A stretch of 48,065 nucleotides of DNA. It comes from Actinomycetes bacterium. GTDB lineage: Bacteria; Actinomycetota; Acidimicrobiia; Acidimicrobiales; RAAP-2. A program made the translations under genes and the position numbers. The stretch lies in the NCBI GenBank assembly GCA_021791845.1, contig JAJYVT010000017.1, positions 1-48,065 of the forward strand, given 5' to 3'. A model generated the notes under the pieces. The model had not been told where the DNA came from, did no database searches, and saw nothing but the letters and a program-made list of their open reading frames with translations. Below are positions 26,611 through 34,531 of the stretch, in pieces. The first letter of the stretch is position 1. Every line of letters starts with the position of its first letter.

Positions 26611-28142
26611 CGGGGGACCCGCTGGGTGCCGACGCCGCGCCGGTCGCGGCCGCGCAGCGTCCCCGTGAGCTCGGCCGCGCCGATGCCCTCGGGGTTCAGC
26701 TCCTCGGCCGTGCGCCGGGCCGTGCGGGTCGCCCAGGGCGTGGTGCTGGCGAACCCGGTCACGAGCACGAGGGCGCCGCACGCCGCCAGCACCCACCAGG
26801 CGGGATGCGTCGCGACGGGCAGGGCGCGGGCGAGCCGGTGGCCGCTCGTGCCGGCGGCGACGAGCGCCCCCACCACGGCCACGCCGATCGCCTGGCCGAC
26901 CTGGCGGGCGGTGGTGGCGATGGCCGCCGCCACCCCGGCCTGGGCCCGCGGCATCCCGGAGACGGCGTTGTTGGTGATCGGGGCGTTGGCCACCCCGTAC
27001 CCGGTCCCGAAGACGACGTAGGCGGCGAACAGCCAGATGAACGGGGTCGATCCGGAGATCTGGGCGAGCATCGCGCTGGCCGCCAGGAGCCCGGCACCGG
27101 AGAGGACGATCGGGATCCTCGATCCGCGCCGCCCGACGAGCCAGCCCGACACCGGCGCCAGCAGCATCGTCATGGCCGCCGCCGGGAGCGTGTCGATCCC
27201 GGCCTGCAGGGCGGAGAGGTGGCGGGTGTCCTGCAGGTAGAGGGTGTTCATGAAGAGGAAGCCGGCCATGCCGGCGAAGATGGCGACGGCGATCACGGTG
27301 GCGCTCGTGAACGGCACCGACCGGAAGAACCGCAGCTCGAGCAGCGGCTCTCGCCGCCGCGGCTCGTAGAGGAGGATGCCGGCGAGCGACACGGCGGCCA
27401 GGACGAACATGGCCACGATCACCGGCGAGCCCAGCCCGGCGTTCGGCGCCTCGATGATGCCGTAGGTGACGGACGCCAGCAGGACGATGACGAGGGTCTG
27501 CCCGACGAAGTCCGGGCGCCGGGCGTGGGGCGCCCGGGACTCGGGGATGAAACGCAGCGTGAGGACCAGCGCCACCAGTCCCACCGGGACGTTGACCCAG
27601 AAGATGGCCCGCCAGCCGACCGCCGTGACGAGCACGCCGCCGACCACCGGCCCGAGCGCCAGGCTGACGCCAGTGACCGCGCCCCAGATCCCGATGGCCT
27701 GGGCCCGCTCCTGGGGATCGGTGAAGGTGTTGGTGATGATCGACATGGCGATCGGCGTCAGCATCGTCCCCCCCACGGCTTGCAGCATGCGGAACACGAC
27801 GAGCGACGTGAGGTTCGGCGCGAGGCTGCAGAGGAGCGAGCTGACCGAGAACAGGACCAGGCCGACCGCGAACGTCCGCTTCCGGCCGACGCGGTCGGCG
27901 GTGGAGCCAGACAGCATGAGAAAGCTGGCGAGCACGACGCTGTAGGCGTCGATCACCCACTGGAGCCCCGAGACCGGGGCGTGGAGATCGCGCTGGATCG
28001 ACGGTAGCGCCACGTTCACGACCGTGACGTCGAGCGTGACCATCAGCAACGCGAAGCAGCAGATGAGGAGGATGCCGATACGGCGCCCGCGGCTCAGCTC
28101 CTGGGCGGGCGCCCCGGCCGCTGCCGGCAGGGAGGGAGCCAT
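26607..28142 (-). CDS. MFS multidrug exporter, DHA2 (EmrB/QacA) type
   Basis: A proton-driven drug or metabolite exporter with about 14 helices, 511 residues. After a short cytoplasmic tail the first helix contains LLMVTLDVTVVNVALPSIQRDL (motif D1 of 14-TMS exporters), then SGSTADRVGRKRTF (motif A) and AIGIWGAVTGVSLALGPVVGG (motif C, antiporter signature). The start is the ATG at 28142, ten bases after TACCCT (28158-28153), giving a leader of only a few bases; longer frames add unrelated sequence. Divergent from a phosphotransferase gene; substrate unknown. Confidence 0.9.
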   Translation of the reverse strand: MAPSLPAAAGAPAQELSRGRRIGILLICCFALLMVTLDVTVVNVALPSIQRDLHAPVSGLQWVIDAYSVVLASFLMLSGSTADRVGRKRTFAVGLVLFSVSSLLCSLAPNLTSLVVFRMLQAVGGTMLTPIAMSIITNTFTDPQERAQAIGIWGAVTGVSLALGPVVGGVLVTAVGWRAIFWVNVPVGLVALVLTLRFIPESRAPHARRPDFVGQTLVIVLLASVTYGIIEAPNAGLGSPVIVAMFVLAAVSLAGILLYEPRRREPLLELRFFRSVPFTSATVIAVAIFAGMAGFLFMNTLYLQDTRHLSALQAGIDTLPAAAMTMLLAPVSGWLVGRRGSRIPIVLSGAGLLAASAMLAQISGSTPFIWLFAAYVVFGTGYGVANAPITNNAVSGMPRAQAGVAAAIATTARQVGQAIGVAVVGALVAAGTSGHRLARALPVATHPAWWVLAACGALVLVTGFASTTPWATRTARRTAEELNPEGIGAAELTGTLRGRDRRGVGTQRVPR

Positions 28143-28188
28143 GACCTCTGAGAGGGTACAAGCGGGGCGACAGAATGGGAGGGTGGAC

Positions 28189-29111
28189 GTGGACGACGCG
28201 GCCGGTGCGCTCTCGGCGGCGATGGGCGCTCGGCCGCGCACCCTCCGGCGGATCGAGGGCGGGTGGGCGTCGTACACCTTCGAGGTCGACGGGCGCATCA
28301 TCGCCCGCTTTCCCCGCAACGAGCGCGTCGCCCGGTGCACGCAGGCGGAGCTGGTCCTCCTCCCCCGGCTCGGGCCCCTGGTGGACTTCGCCGTGCCGGA
28401 CGTGCGATGGCGGGGACGCTGGGGCGGGCTCCCCTTCTTCGCCTACGAAGCCATCCCCGGCCGCGCGCTCACCGCCCGGGACGTCGACGCCCATCCCGCC
28501 CTGACCGATGCGCTGGCTTTCGCCCTGCGCCAGCTGCACGGGGTCGATCCATCCGTCGCCGCGACGGCGGGCGGGCTCGCCGGCGGGTCGGCCGGCGCCC
28601 CCGGCGGTTCGGCCGGCGTCCCCGCCGGGTCGGTCGGCGCCCCCGGCGGGTCGGTCGGCGCCTGGCGGCACCGGTACGCCTCGCTGCGCGCCGCGGCCGA
28701 GCAGCAGGTCGCCCCCCTGCTCGACACTGCCACGGCCCGCCTGCTCGAGGCGGCGTGGGACGCCTTCGAGGGTTCGCTTGCATTCACGCCGGCGTTGGTG
28801 CACGCCGATCTCGGGACCGAGCACGTCCTCGTCTCGGATGGCCGATTGTCGGGGATCATCGACTGGGAGACCGCGTGCGTCGGGGATCCGGCTATCGACT
28901 TCGTGGGTTTCCACATCGCCCTCGGGCCCGAGCGCACCGGGCGGATCCTGGAGGCCTACGGCCCTGCAGGCTCCGGGCTCGGTTCCCGGGTCCCCCATTA
29001 CGTGTGGATCGGGGCCGTGCACGCCGTGCTCCACGGCCTCGAGGCGGAGCGCCGGAGATCGTCGGCGAGGGCGTCCGCGGCCTCGGCGAGCGGCTGCGTC
29101 GCCTGCGGTGA
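28189..29111 (+). pseudogene. Aminoglycoside phosphotransferase (APH)-family kinase, frameshifted near 29047
   Basis: APH/choline-kinase fold protein: glycine-rich RRIEGGWASYTFEVDGRI, FFAYEAIPGRALT hinge, and the catalytic loop LVHADLGTEHVLV with the metal Asp in SGIIDWETACVGDPAIDF. Reading runs well to AVLHGLEA; the proper ending, GAPEIVGEGVRGLGERL and a TGA at 29111, is one frame away, implying a single missing G near 29047. That TGA also overlaps the next gene's GTG, the local coupling style, which supports the restored end. Without the shift the frame runs on to 30186 as nonsense. GTG 28189 has GGGAGG six bases upstream; GTG 28183 and ATG 28141 are alternatives. It may be a sequencing error rather than a true lesion. 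Confidence 0.72.
28580..28663 (+). repeat. 21-bp tandem repeat in the APH-like gene (4 copies)
   Basis: Four 21-bp units related to ccggcgggtcggccggcgcc encode seven-residue Gly/Ser/Ala/Pro units (GGSAGAP-like) inserted between the hinge and the catalytic loop of the kinase. The period keeps frame. Related kinases have no such loop as far as I recall. Confidence 0.85.
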
Positions 29112-29788
29112 CACCGACGGTGACGGCGAGCCACTGGGGCACGACGCCCCGACGGAGCATCGAGGCCGAGTGCGCCCGCCGCGGCGAGCGGGCGGTGGTC
29201 GCCGGCTGCGTCAACCTGCTCGCGGGACGCGTCGACGACGCCGAGCTCCTGCGGGCGCTCGGCGGCCCGGCGGCGACAACGGTGCTGCACGGCCAGGCGG
29301 AAGGCGTCGAGGGCTACTGGCCACGGGTGTGGGGGGCGCGGGGCCTGCTCTGCGCCTGGGGCGACGCGGCGGGCACGGCGGTGATCCGGGCGACCGCCGA
29401 CGACGCCTGGCGGGTGCGCGAGATGGTGGCCAAGGTGGTCGCCAAGCGCCGGCTCGGGCGCGCCGTCCCGGCCATGGCCGCGCTGTGCGACGATCCCGTC
29501 CCGAGGGTGCGTCGCGCCGCCGAGCGGGCGCTCCAGATGTTGGTCGCACCAGGCGCTCGAGACGGTGTCGGGGGCAGGGCGGGCCGGCAGGGCGGGACGG
29601 CAGGGCGGGACGGCAGGGCGGGACGGCAGGGCGGGACGGCAGGGCGGCGCACGGCGGACGAATACGCTCTGCCCATCGACGTCGAGAGCCTCTACCGCCG
29701 GCACGTGACCGAGGTGGACCGCCAGGTGCTCCTGGCCGTCACGGACCGCTACCACTTCCCGCCGCGCGGGAGGTGGTTCCCCGCGTAG
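29108..29788 (+). CDS. HEAT-repeat-like protein with minisatellite-encoded segment
   Basis: A 226-residue protein of unknown function. The segment WRVREMVAKVVAKRRLGRAVPAMAALCDD followed by PVPRVRRAAERALQML looks like one or two HEAT-type helical repeats, and similar small proteins are annotated as HEAT-repeat proteins in actinobacteria. The GTG start overlaps the restored end of the kinase gene. After the helical part comes a 13-residue Gly/Arg/Gln unit repeated about twice (from a 13-bp DNA repeat), then a divergent tail ending FPPRGRWFPA. The tail may be genuine or a read-through product of a changed repeat number. Confidence 0.62.
   Translation: MTPTVTASHWGTTPRRSIEAECARRGERAVVAGCVNLLAGRVDDAELLRALGGPAATTVLHGQAEGVEGYWPRVWGARGLLCAWGDAAGTAVIRATADDAWRVREMVAKVVAKRRLGRAVPAMAALCDDPVPRVRRAAERALQMLVAPGARDGVGGRAGRQGGTAGRDGRAGRQGGTAGRRTADEYALPIDVESLYRRHVTEVDRQVLLAVTDRYHFPPRGRWFPA
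29573..29650 (+). repeat. 13-bp minisatellite, about six copies
   Basis: The unit ggcagggcgggac is repeated from 29573; copies at 29586, 29599, 29612 and 29625 are identical, the first and last differ at one to three positions. The period is not divisible by three, so gain or loss of a unit changes the reading frame of the HEAT-like gene downstream. Confidence 0.9.
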
Positions 29789-29832
29789 CGCTCCGGCGCG
29801 GCCGACGCCGTGCCGGGCGACACCCTCCCGCC

Positions 29833-30197
29833 GTGTTCACGCTCCGACCGCTCACCGCCGCTGACGCCCACGACATCGCCGGCTGGCGGTACCCCGGGCC
29901 CTACGCCTTCTACGACACGGCGGCCGACCCCCAAGACCTGGCAGAGCTGCTGGACGTTGGCGGGTGGGCACCCGACTCGCACTTCGGAGCGTGGGACGAT
30001 GCGCTCGGCGACGCGCCGCTGGCGGGGTTCTTCACCTTCGAGCAGGCGGAACGGGGCGCGGGGTGGGGTTCGTCGAGACGGGGCGGCACGTGCGCCACCT
30101 CGTCGGACGGGACCACCCGTTCGTCACCATGGCCCTCGAGGAGCGCGCCGTCGGGGAGCGCGGCCCCGGACCCGGCAGGGACGTGAGGCCGCCATGA
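29833..30197 (+). pseudogene. GNAT acetyltransferase remnant with internal deletion and frameshift
   Basis: The GTG-started frame gives VFTLRPLTAADAHDIAGWRYP, then AFYDTAADPQDLAELLD and LAGFFTFEQ, the normal first half of a GNAT of this type. The sequence then goes out of frame; another frame resumes with GFVETGRHVRHLVGRDHPF and ends at 30197, which is the normal C-terminus. The middle, where the acetyl-CoA pyrophosphate loop (R/QxxGxG/A) should be, is missing, about 55-60 residues. The product should be inactive. The TGA of the remnant overlaps the ATG of the FUSC gene (ATGA), so it may still matter for translation of that gene. Confidence 0.65.
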
Positions 30198-32611
30198 TGC
30201 GGGTGGACGCCGGAAGGCTGGATGCGCCGCTGCAGCGCGAAGGACGGCCGCACCGGTGGCTCCGGCCGCTCCTCGCGCTCGACCCCGGCCTGGCGCAGCT
30301 CCGCACCGCCAATCGAGCCGCCGCCTCGATCACGCTCGCGCTGGTGGCGGAATGGGTGTTCGTCGGCACCACCCGGGCGCTCCAAGTCCCCGTGGCGGCC
30401 CACCCCTCGCCGGCCGCCGCCGCGACGGCGGCACTGCAGCACCACGACATGCTCGTGGTCGCCATGCTCCTCGGCGCCCTCGTCGCCAACCTCCAGGGGA
30501 TCAACGGCAACGAGGTCACGCTCGGGCCGCAACTGGTGACGATCACCTACATCGGCGCCGCCATCTCGGCATCGCTGGCCCTCGGGCTGGCCATCGGCGC
30601 CCACCGCGACGTCGCGCTGGTGGTGATGGTCGCTCTGCTCGTGCTCGGGTCTGCGGGGCGCCGGTTCGGCCAGCGGGGAGCGGTCACCGGACTGCTCCTG
30701 TTCATCGGCTACTTCTACGGCTTCTTCCTCTCGAGCGCGCTCGGCGTCTCGGCTGCCGGGTGGATGGCGGCGGAAGCGGGGGTCGCCACCGGGGCCGCCG
30801 TGCTCGTGCGCCTCGCCTTCTTCCGCCCGTCGGCCGCAGAAGACCTCCGGCTCGCCATGGCCACCTACGACGCCCGGGTGCGCAAGGTCCTGCGGCTGGC
30901 GGCCGACCTGGCGACGGAGCCCGACGGGCGGCGGCGCCGGGCCGCCCAGCGATGGCTGGTGCGGCTCGGCGAGGCGGCGCTCATCGTCGACGGCCAGCTG
31001 GCACGGGGGGCCACGGCGCCCGAGGTGGGCGACGACATCCACCGCAGGGTCTTCGACGCCGAGGTCGCCGTGACCAACCTGGCCCGGTTCGCCGAGATGC
31101 TGGGCACGTCGGAGCTGCCACGGGACCGCCGGACGGAGCTGAGCGACGCGCTCCTTCCCCTCGCCGAGGGCGACGTGGACGCCGCTCGCCGCGCCGCGTC
31201 GAGCATCCGGGCAGGGACGTCCCGCACGCCGCCGGCGGACGAGCACGAGCACACCCACTGGGTGCTGCGCCACCGTTTCGCCAATGCCCTCGACGCCATG
31301 GCCGACACCCTGGCACGGTGGCCCGCTGCACCAAGCCGGAGCGCCGCCCTCGGCGACCGCACCACCAACCCGTCGGGTACGCCGGCGTTCAACCCCGCCG
31401 TCACGCTCCGGGGCGGCCTCTTGCCCGGGTCGGCCGACGTCAGCGTGGAAGCGCAGACCCTGCCGGACGCCCGGGTGCGGCTGGCGCCCTATGTCCGGAC
31501 GGCGGCCCAGATGGCCGTGGCCGTCTCGATCGCCATCGTGGCGGGTGACGCGCTCGACGCGCAGCGCTTCTACTGGGCCGTTGTCGCCGCGTTGCTGGCG
31601 CTGATCGGGACGAACACGGTGGCCGAGCAGCTGCGCAAGGCCGCGTACCGGATCGCCGGGACCCTCGCCGGCGTGGTGGTGGGCACGGCGCTGGTCGACG
31701 CCGTGGGGCACCACAGCGTGTGGTCGCTCGTCGCGGTGGTGGCGGCGATGTGGATCGGGGTCGCCTTCCTGCGGGCGAACTACGCCGTGCTGGCCATGGC
31801 CGTCACCATCTCGCTGTCGCAGGCCTACCTGTCCTTGGGCGAGTTCTCGAACGGCCTCCTGTGGGAACGGCTGGCCGAGACGGCGGTGGGGGCCGGGGCG
31901 GCGATGCTCACGGTCGTGGTGGTGGCGCCCCTGCGCACCCGCCGAGTGCTCGACGTCGCCCTGGCCGGCCTGGTCCAGTCCGTGGCCGACCTCGCGACCG
32001 AGGCGGCCGGCGCGCTCGGCGGCGGCAGCGTGGGTGACCTGCGGGCCACCGGAAGGGAGGTGGACGCCTCGTACCAGGCGCTCGTCGCCACCGCCCGGCC
32101 GCTGCGCCTCGTCGGCTGGACGGACTCCGCCGATCGCGTCACCACCGCCGTCGCCGCGGCGACGGCGGCCCGGAACTACGCCCGCAATCTCGTGGCTGAC
32201 GCGCACCCCTCGCCGGAGCTGGACCACGGCGCGCTCGAGGCCGGTGCCGAGGTGCTGTGCGCGTCGGCCGGCCGCCTCGCCGGGCACCTGCGGGGGGCAC
32301 CGGCGGAACGCACCTACCTGCGGGCGGCAGCGCTCTTCGCCGAGGCCGGGCTCACCGGCGCGCCCGAGCCGCGCCAACCGGCTCGTCCCGGCGACGGCCC
32401 GACGAGCCGGGCTGGCGGGCAGGGGGCGCCCTCGCTGGCGATCCGCGACCTTATGCTGCTCGACAACGCACTGGCGGCCCTTGCCTCTGCCAGCGGCTTC
32501 ACCGTGGAGCGGCTCGCTCCGGCGGCGGTGCTCGGCGGCCGCGTCGGGACGGACCGCGCCGAGCCGCGTGCGTGCGAGCCACCCTCCGAGCCGGGTGGTC
32601 ACACGACGTGA
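30194..32611 (+). CDS. FUSC-family inner-membrane protein (aromatic-acid-exporter-like)
   Basis: An 805-residue membrane protein with two hydrophobic blocks of about five helices each (about 30-210 and 430-570) joined by a long soluble helical region. The second block has [54 protein letters not shown], which is the FUSC/YccS signature (helix then R-x2-G-T). The family includes efflux of aromatic acids and other small acids, but substrate is unknown here. ATG 30194 overlaps the stop of the GNAT remnant; ATG 30197 is adjacent. It converges on the chitinase-like gene with a 12-base gap. Confidence 0.83.
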   Translation: MMRVDAGRLDAPLQREGRPHRWLRPLLALDPGLAQLRTANRAAASITLALVAEWVFVGTTRALQVPVAAHPSPAAAATAALQHHDMLVVAMLLGALVANLQGINGNEVTLGPQLVTITYIGAAISASLALGLAIGAHRDVALVVMVALLVLGSAGRRFGQRGAVTGLLLFIGYFYGFFLSSALGVSAAGWMAAEAGVATGAAVLVRLAFFRPSAAEDLRLAMATYDARVRKVLRLAADLATEPDGRRRRAAQRWLVRLGEAALIVDGQLARGATAPEVGDDIHRRVFDAEVAVTNLARFAEMLGTSELPRDRRTELSDALLPLAEGDVDAARRAASSIRAGTSRTPPADEHEHTHWVLRHRFANALDAMADTLARWPAAPSRSAALGDRTTNPSGTPAFNPAVTLRGGLLPGSADVSVEAQTLPDARVRLAPYVRTAAQMAVAVSIAIVAGDALDAQRFYWAVVAALLALIGTNTVAEQLRKAAYRIAGTLAGVVVGTALVDAVGHHSVWSLVAVVAAMWIGVAFLRANYAVLAMAVTISLSQAYLSLGEFSNGLLWERLAETAVGAGAAMLTVVVVAPLRTRRVLDVALAGLVQSVADLATEAAGALGGGSVGDLRATGREVDASYQALVATARPLRLVGWTDSADRVTTAVAAATAARNYARNLVADAHPSPELDHGALEAGAEVLCASAGRLAGHLRGAPAERTYLRAAALFAEAGLTGAPEPRQPARPGDGPTSRAGGQGAPSLAIRDLMLLDNALAALASASGFTVERLAPAAVLGGRVGTDRAEPRACEPPSEPGGHTT

Positions 32612-32615
32612 CCGC

Positions 32616-32628
32616 TAGCTTGGCTAGG
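32616..32628. terminator. Small hairpin between convergent genes
   Basis: CTAGC-TTG-GCTAG is a perfect 5-bp stem between and overlapping the stops of the FUSC and GH18-like genes. It is too short to be certain as a bidirectional terminator. Confidence 0.25.
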
Positions 32629-34300
32629 AGCCCGCGGGCTCGCCCGGCACGGTCCAGAGCGGCTCCCAAGGAGAGCCCCCCGTCGAGGGCCACGTCGACA
32701 ACGGGGCTGTCCCCTTCGTCCACCATTTGGCCTCGTACGGGAGGCCGTGGAAGAGGACCTTCAGCCCGGCGGTGTAGACCATGCCGGCCGACCAGGCTGG
32801 GTACGTCCCCGCCGGCAGCGGTTGAGGCATCCAGGGCGCGGTGCCGGCCGGGACCGACCCGATGACCTCCCAGGGCGTGACCCACGGCTCGGCTGGGTCC
32901 GCCGCCGGCGGCTGGTCGTGGCTCCACCACTTGGCCTGGAAGACGGTGGTGCCCACGAGCACCTTGTACCCGCTCGGGTAGTCGGCACTGGCCGACCACG
33001 CCGGGTAGGACCCCGACACAGTCGGGCCCTTGGGTGTGCCCGGTGTCGTTCCGGCGCCCGGACCGGTGCCCGACCCTGTTCCCGTGCCAGAGCCTGTTCC
33101 CGTGCCAGAGCCTGTTCCCGTGCCAGAGCCTGTGCCCGTGCCGGTGCCGGTACCGGTGGCCCGCGGCAAGAGCGGGGTGCTCCCCGCGTTCCCGCCCAGC
33201 GCGGCGAACGTGGTGTCGAACGCCAGCGGCGCTTGGGGAACGTTCGAACAGTATGTCGAGTAGCCGCCCGTGCTCCCGCCTGGGCAGGGCTGATCCTGGT
33301 TGATCGACCACATCGACACCCGCCCCAACCCGACCGACTTGGCGAATTGCACCAGACCGCCGGCGTCGGCGACGGTGAACGCCTCGTCGGCGACGCCGGC
33401 GTCACCGATCTGCACCGTCGCGCCCTCGTGCTCCCACACCTGGGCAGGCGTGAGCGACAGCCCGGCAGCGGCGAAGATGCTGGCGAGCTGGGTGTGCGTC
33501 GCCGTCAGCGCCTGCTCGACGGCGTGGAGCATCGGGACGCCGTTGCCGGGTGCCGGCCAGAAGTACATCGTCATCACGTTCACGCCCGACAGCTGCACCC
33601 CTCCGGCGAGCATCGTCTTAACGACGTTCTCGGCCACCGGCAGGAGGCCCTGCGTGGCGACGGGGAGCGTGAGCCACACACCGAGCTCGCCCCCGGCAGC
33701 AGTGGTCGCCGCCTGCAGCTTCGTGATCGCAGCGGCCTGCCGGGCGAGTGCCACGGTGTTGCCCTGGGCGGCACCTTCGATGTCGAAGTCGAACACGGCA
33801 TGCTTCCCCATGAGCCCGTAGTGCCCGAGCACGCCCTGGTAGGCGGCTTCGAGCGATGTGGCGCTCTGGCACGCGTCTGCCAACGGCGTGTTGGCCTCAC
33901 CGCCGAACGAAATGATCGGAACCTCGCCCTCTCCTTCCATTCTCCGGAAAACCGCGGAGAGCCGGAGGGGCGCATTGTCTGCGCTCGTGAGGCTGTAGTA
34001 CGTTCCCCAACTAGGAACGCAATCGGTGGCCGTCTGCGACACGACGAACCCGAAGGCCGTCTGCGCCGCGGGGTCCTGAGTCCGTGTCGCGACCGTATAG
34101 GCCGGCGGCAAGGTGCTGTCGACGTAGGGTGCGAACCACGTCGTTGGCGTGCTGGCGGAGGTGCTCGCGCCAGCCGGGACCGCCCAGCCTCCGGCCACGA
34201 CCATGGCAGCGACCGCGAGCGCTGGCGCGACCGCGAAGCTGCGTCTTCTCGTCCCGGAATGCCGCGTCAACCACGTCGTGCTCCGCACCATCGGCCCCAT
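32624..34300 (-). CDS. Secreted GH18-like (chitinase-type) protein with two CBM5/12 modules
   Basis: A 558-residue exported protein. Signal peptide: RRRSFAVAPALAVAAMVVAGG with likely cleavage after AGA near residue 45. Catalytic domain about 52-375: strand-3 motif SFGGEANTPLA and strand-4 motif VFDFDIEG, matching the GH18 DxDxE core with D171, D173 and the catalytic acid E175; only the outermost Asp is absent. A TG/SG-rich linker (381-418) is encoded by an 18-bp repeat. Two chitin-type modules follow (about 431-481 and 499-550; YPAWSASADYPSGYKVLV ... FQAKWW). Its leader holds a GEMM riboswitch. Likely substrate is chitin- or GlcNAc-like polymer (inference). M4 at 34291 is an alternative start. 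Confidence 0.8.
   Translation of the reverse strand: MGPMVRSTTWLTRHSGTRRRSFAVAPALAVAAMVVAGGWAVPAGASTSASTPTTWFAPYVDSTLPPAYTVATRTQDPAAQTAFGFVVSQTATDCVPSWGTYYSLTSADNAPLRLSAVFRRMEGEGEVPIISFGGEANTPLADACQSATSLEAAYQGVLGHYGLMGKHAVFDFDIEGAAQGNTVALARQAAAITKLQAATTAAGGELGVWLTLPVATQGLLPVAENVVKTMLAGGVQLSGVNVMTMYFWPAPGNGVPMLHAVEQALTATHTQLASIFAAAGLSLTPAQVWEHEGATVQIGDAGVADEAFTVADAGGLVQFAKSVGLGRVSMWSINQDQPCPGGSTGGYSTYCSNVPQAPLAFDTTFAALGGNAGSTPLLPRATGTGTGTGTGSGTGTGSGTGTGSGTGTGSGTGPGAGTTPGTPKGPTVSGSYPAWSASADYPSGYKVLVGTTVFQAKWWSHDQPPAADPAEPWVTPWEVIGSVPAGTAPWMPQPLPAGTYPAWSAGMVYTAGLKVLFHGLPYEAKWWTKGTAPLSTWPSTGGSPWEPLWTVPGEPAGS
33075..33146 (-). repeat. 18-bp tandem repeat encoding the Thr/Ser-Gly linker
   Basis: Three identical copies of cctgttcccgtgccagag (33075, 33093, 33111) and a degenerate fourth lie in the linker of the secreted GH18-like protein. 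On the coding strand each unit specifies GSGTGT-type hexapeptides, so unit changes alter only linker length. Confidence 0.88.
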
Positions 34301-34364
34301 CCCCTTCCCCTGACGAGGACCGCCGAGCGGGCGCCATCATGCCGAGCAAAGTGCCGGTTCGGTC

Positions 34365-34448
34365 CTTCGATTCGGCAGTTCGGCTGGCTCGGAGAGCCCC
34401 GTGACTTTGCGTCCCCTCCTCGCGAAGGGTTTGCCCTTTTCCTCGAAG
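34365..34448 (-). promoter_or_regulatory. GEMM-type cyclic di-GMP-I riboswitch
   Basis: On the minus strand the conserved parts appear in order: AGGGCAAACCC (34437-34427), a short hairpin TTCGCGAGGA, GGGGACGCAAAG (34416-34405), then a stem-loop GGCTC-TCC-GAGCC, and CTGCCGAA (34378-34371). The ends pair as P1 (CTTCGA 34448-34443 with TCGAAG 34370-34365). This matches the GEMM-I consensus GGCAAACC...GGGACGCAAAG...GCCGA, including the short P3 that I recall from actinobacterial examples. It ends 64 bases before the GH18-like start and follows a promoter. Whether it turns expression on or off is not evident; no clear terminator was seen. Confidence 0.85.
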
Positions 34449-34473
34449 CCGACTTCGGCATCGATGAAAACTG

Positions 34474-34503
34474 ATGGTAGCCGGCGCATCGAGACTGTCG
34501 CAA
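34474..34503 (-). promoter_or_regulatory. Promoter of the riboswitch-controlled GH18-like gene
   Basis: TTGCGA (34503-34498), an 18-base spacer and TACCAT (34479-34474) lie just upstream of the GEMM aptamer, so a transcript would begin near 34467 and contain the whole riboswitch. The spacing matches the promoter proposed for the synthase gene at 39369-39398. Confidence 0.55.
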
Positions 34504-34531
34504 CCGGCCGTTTCCGGCGTGGCGCGCTGAA

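Noticed and set aside
28140-28143. Overlapping divergent start codons (CATG) of the MFS and kinase genes
   Set aside because: The kinase probably starts at 28183 or 28189 behind GGGAGG, so the overlap is accidental.
33030-33263. Plus-strand frame encoding a Pro-Val-rich repeat peptide
   Set aside because: It is the antisense reading of the 18-bp linker repeat of the secreted GH18-like protein.
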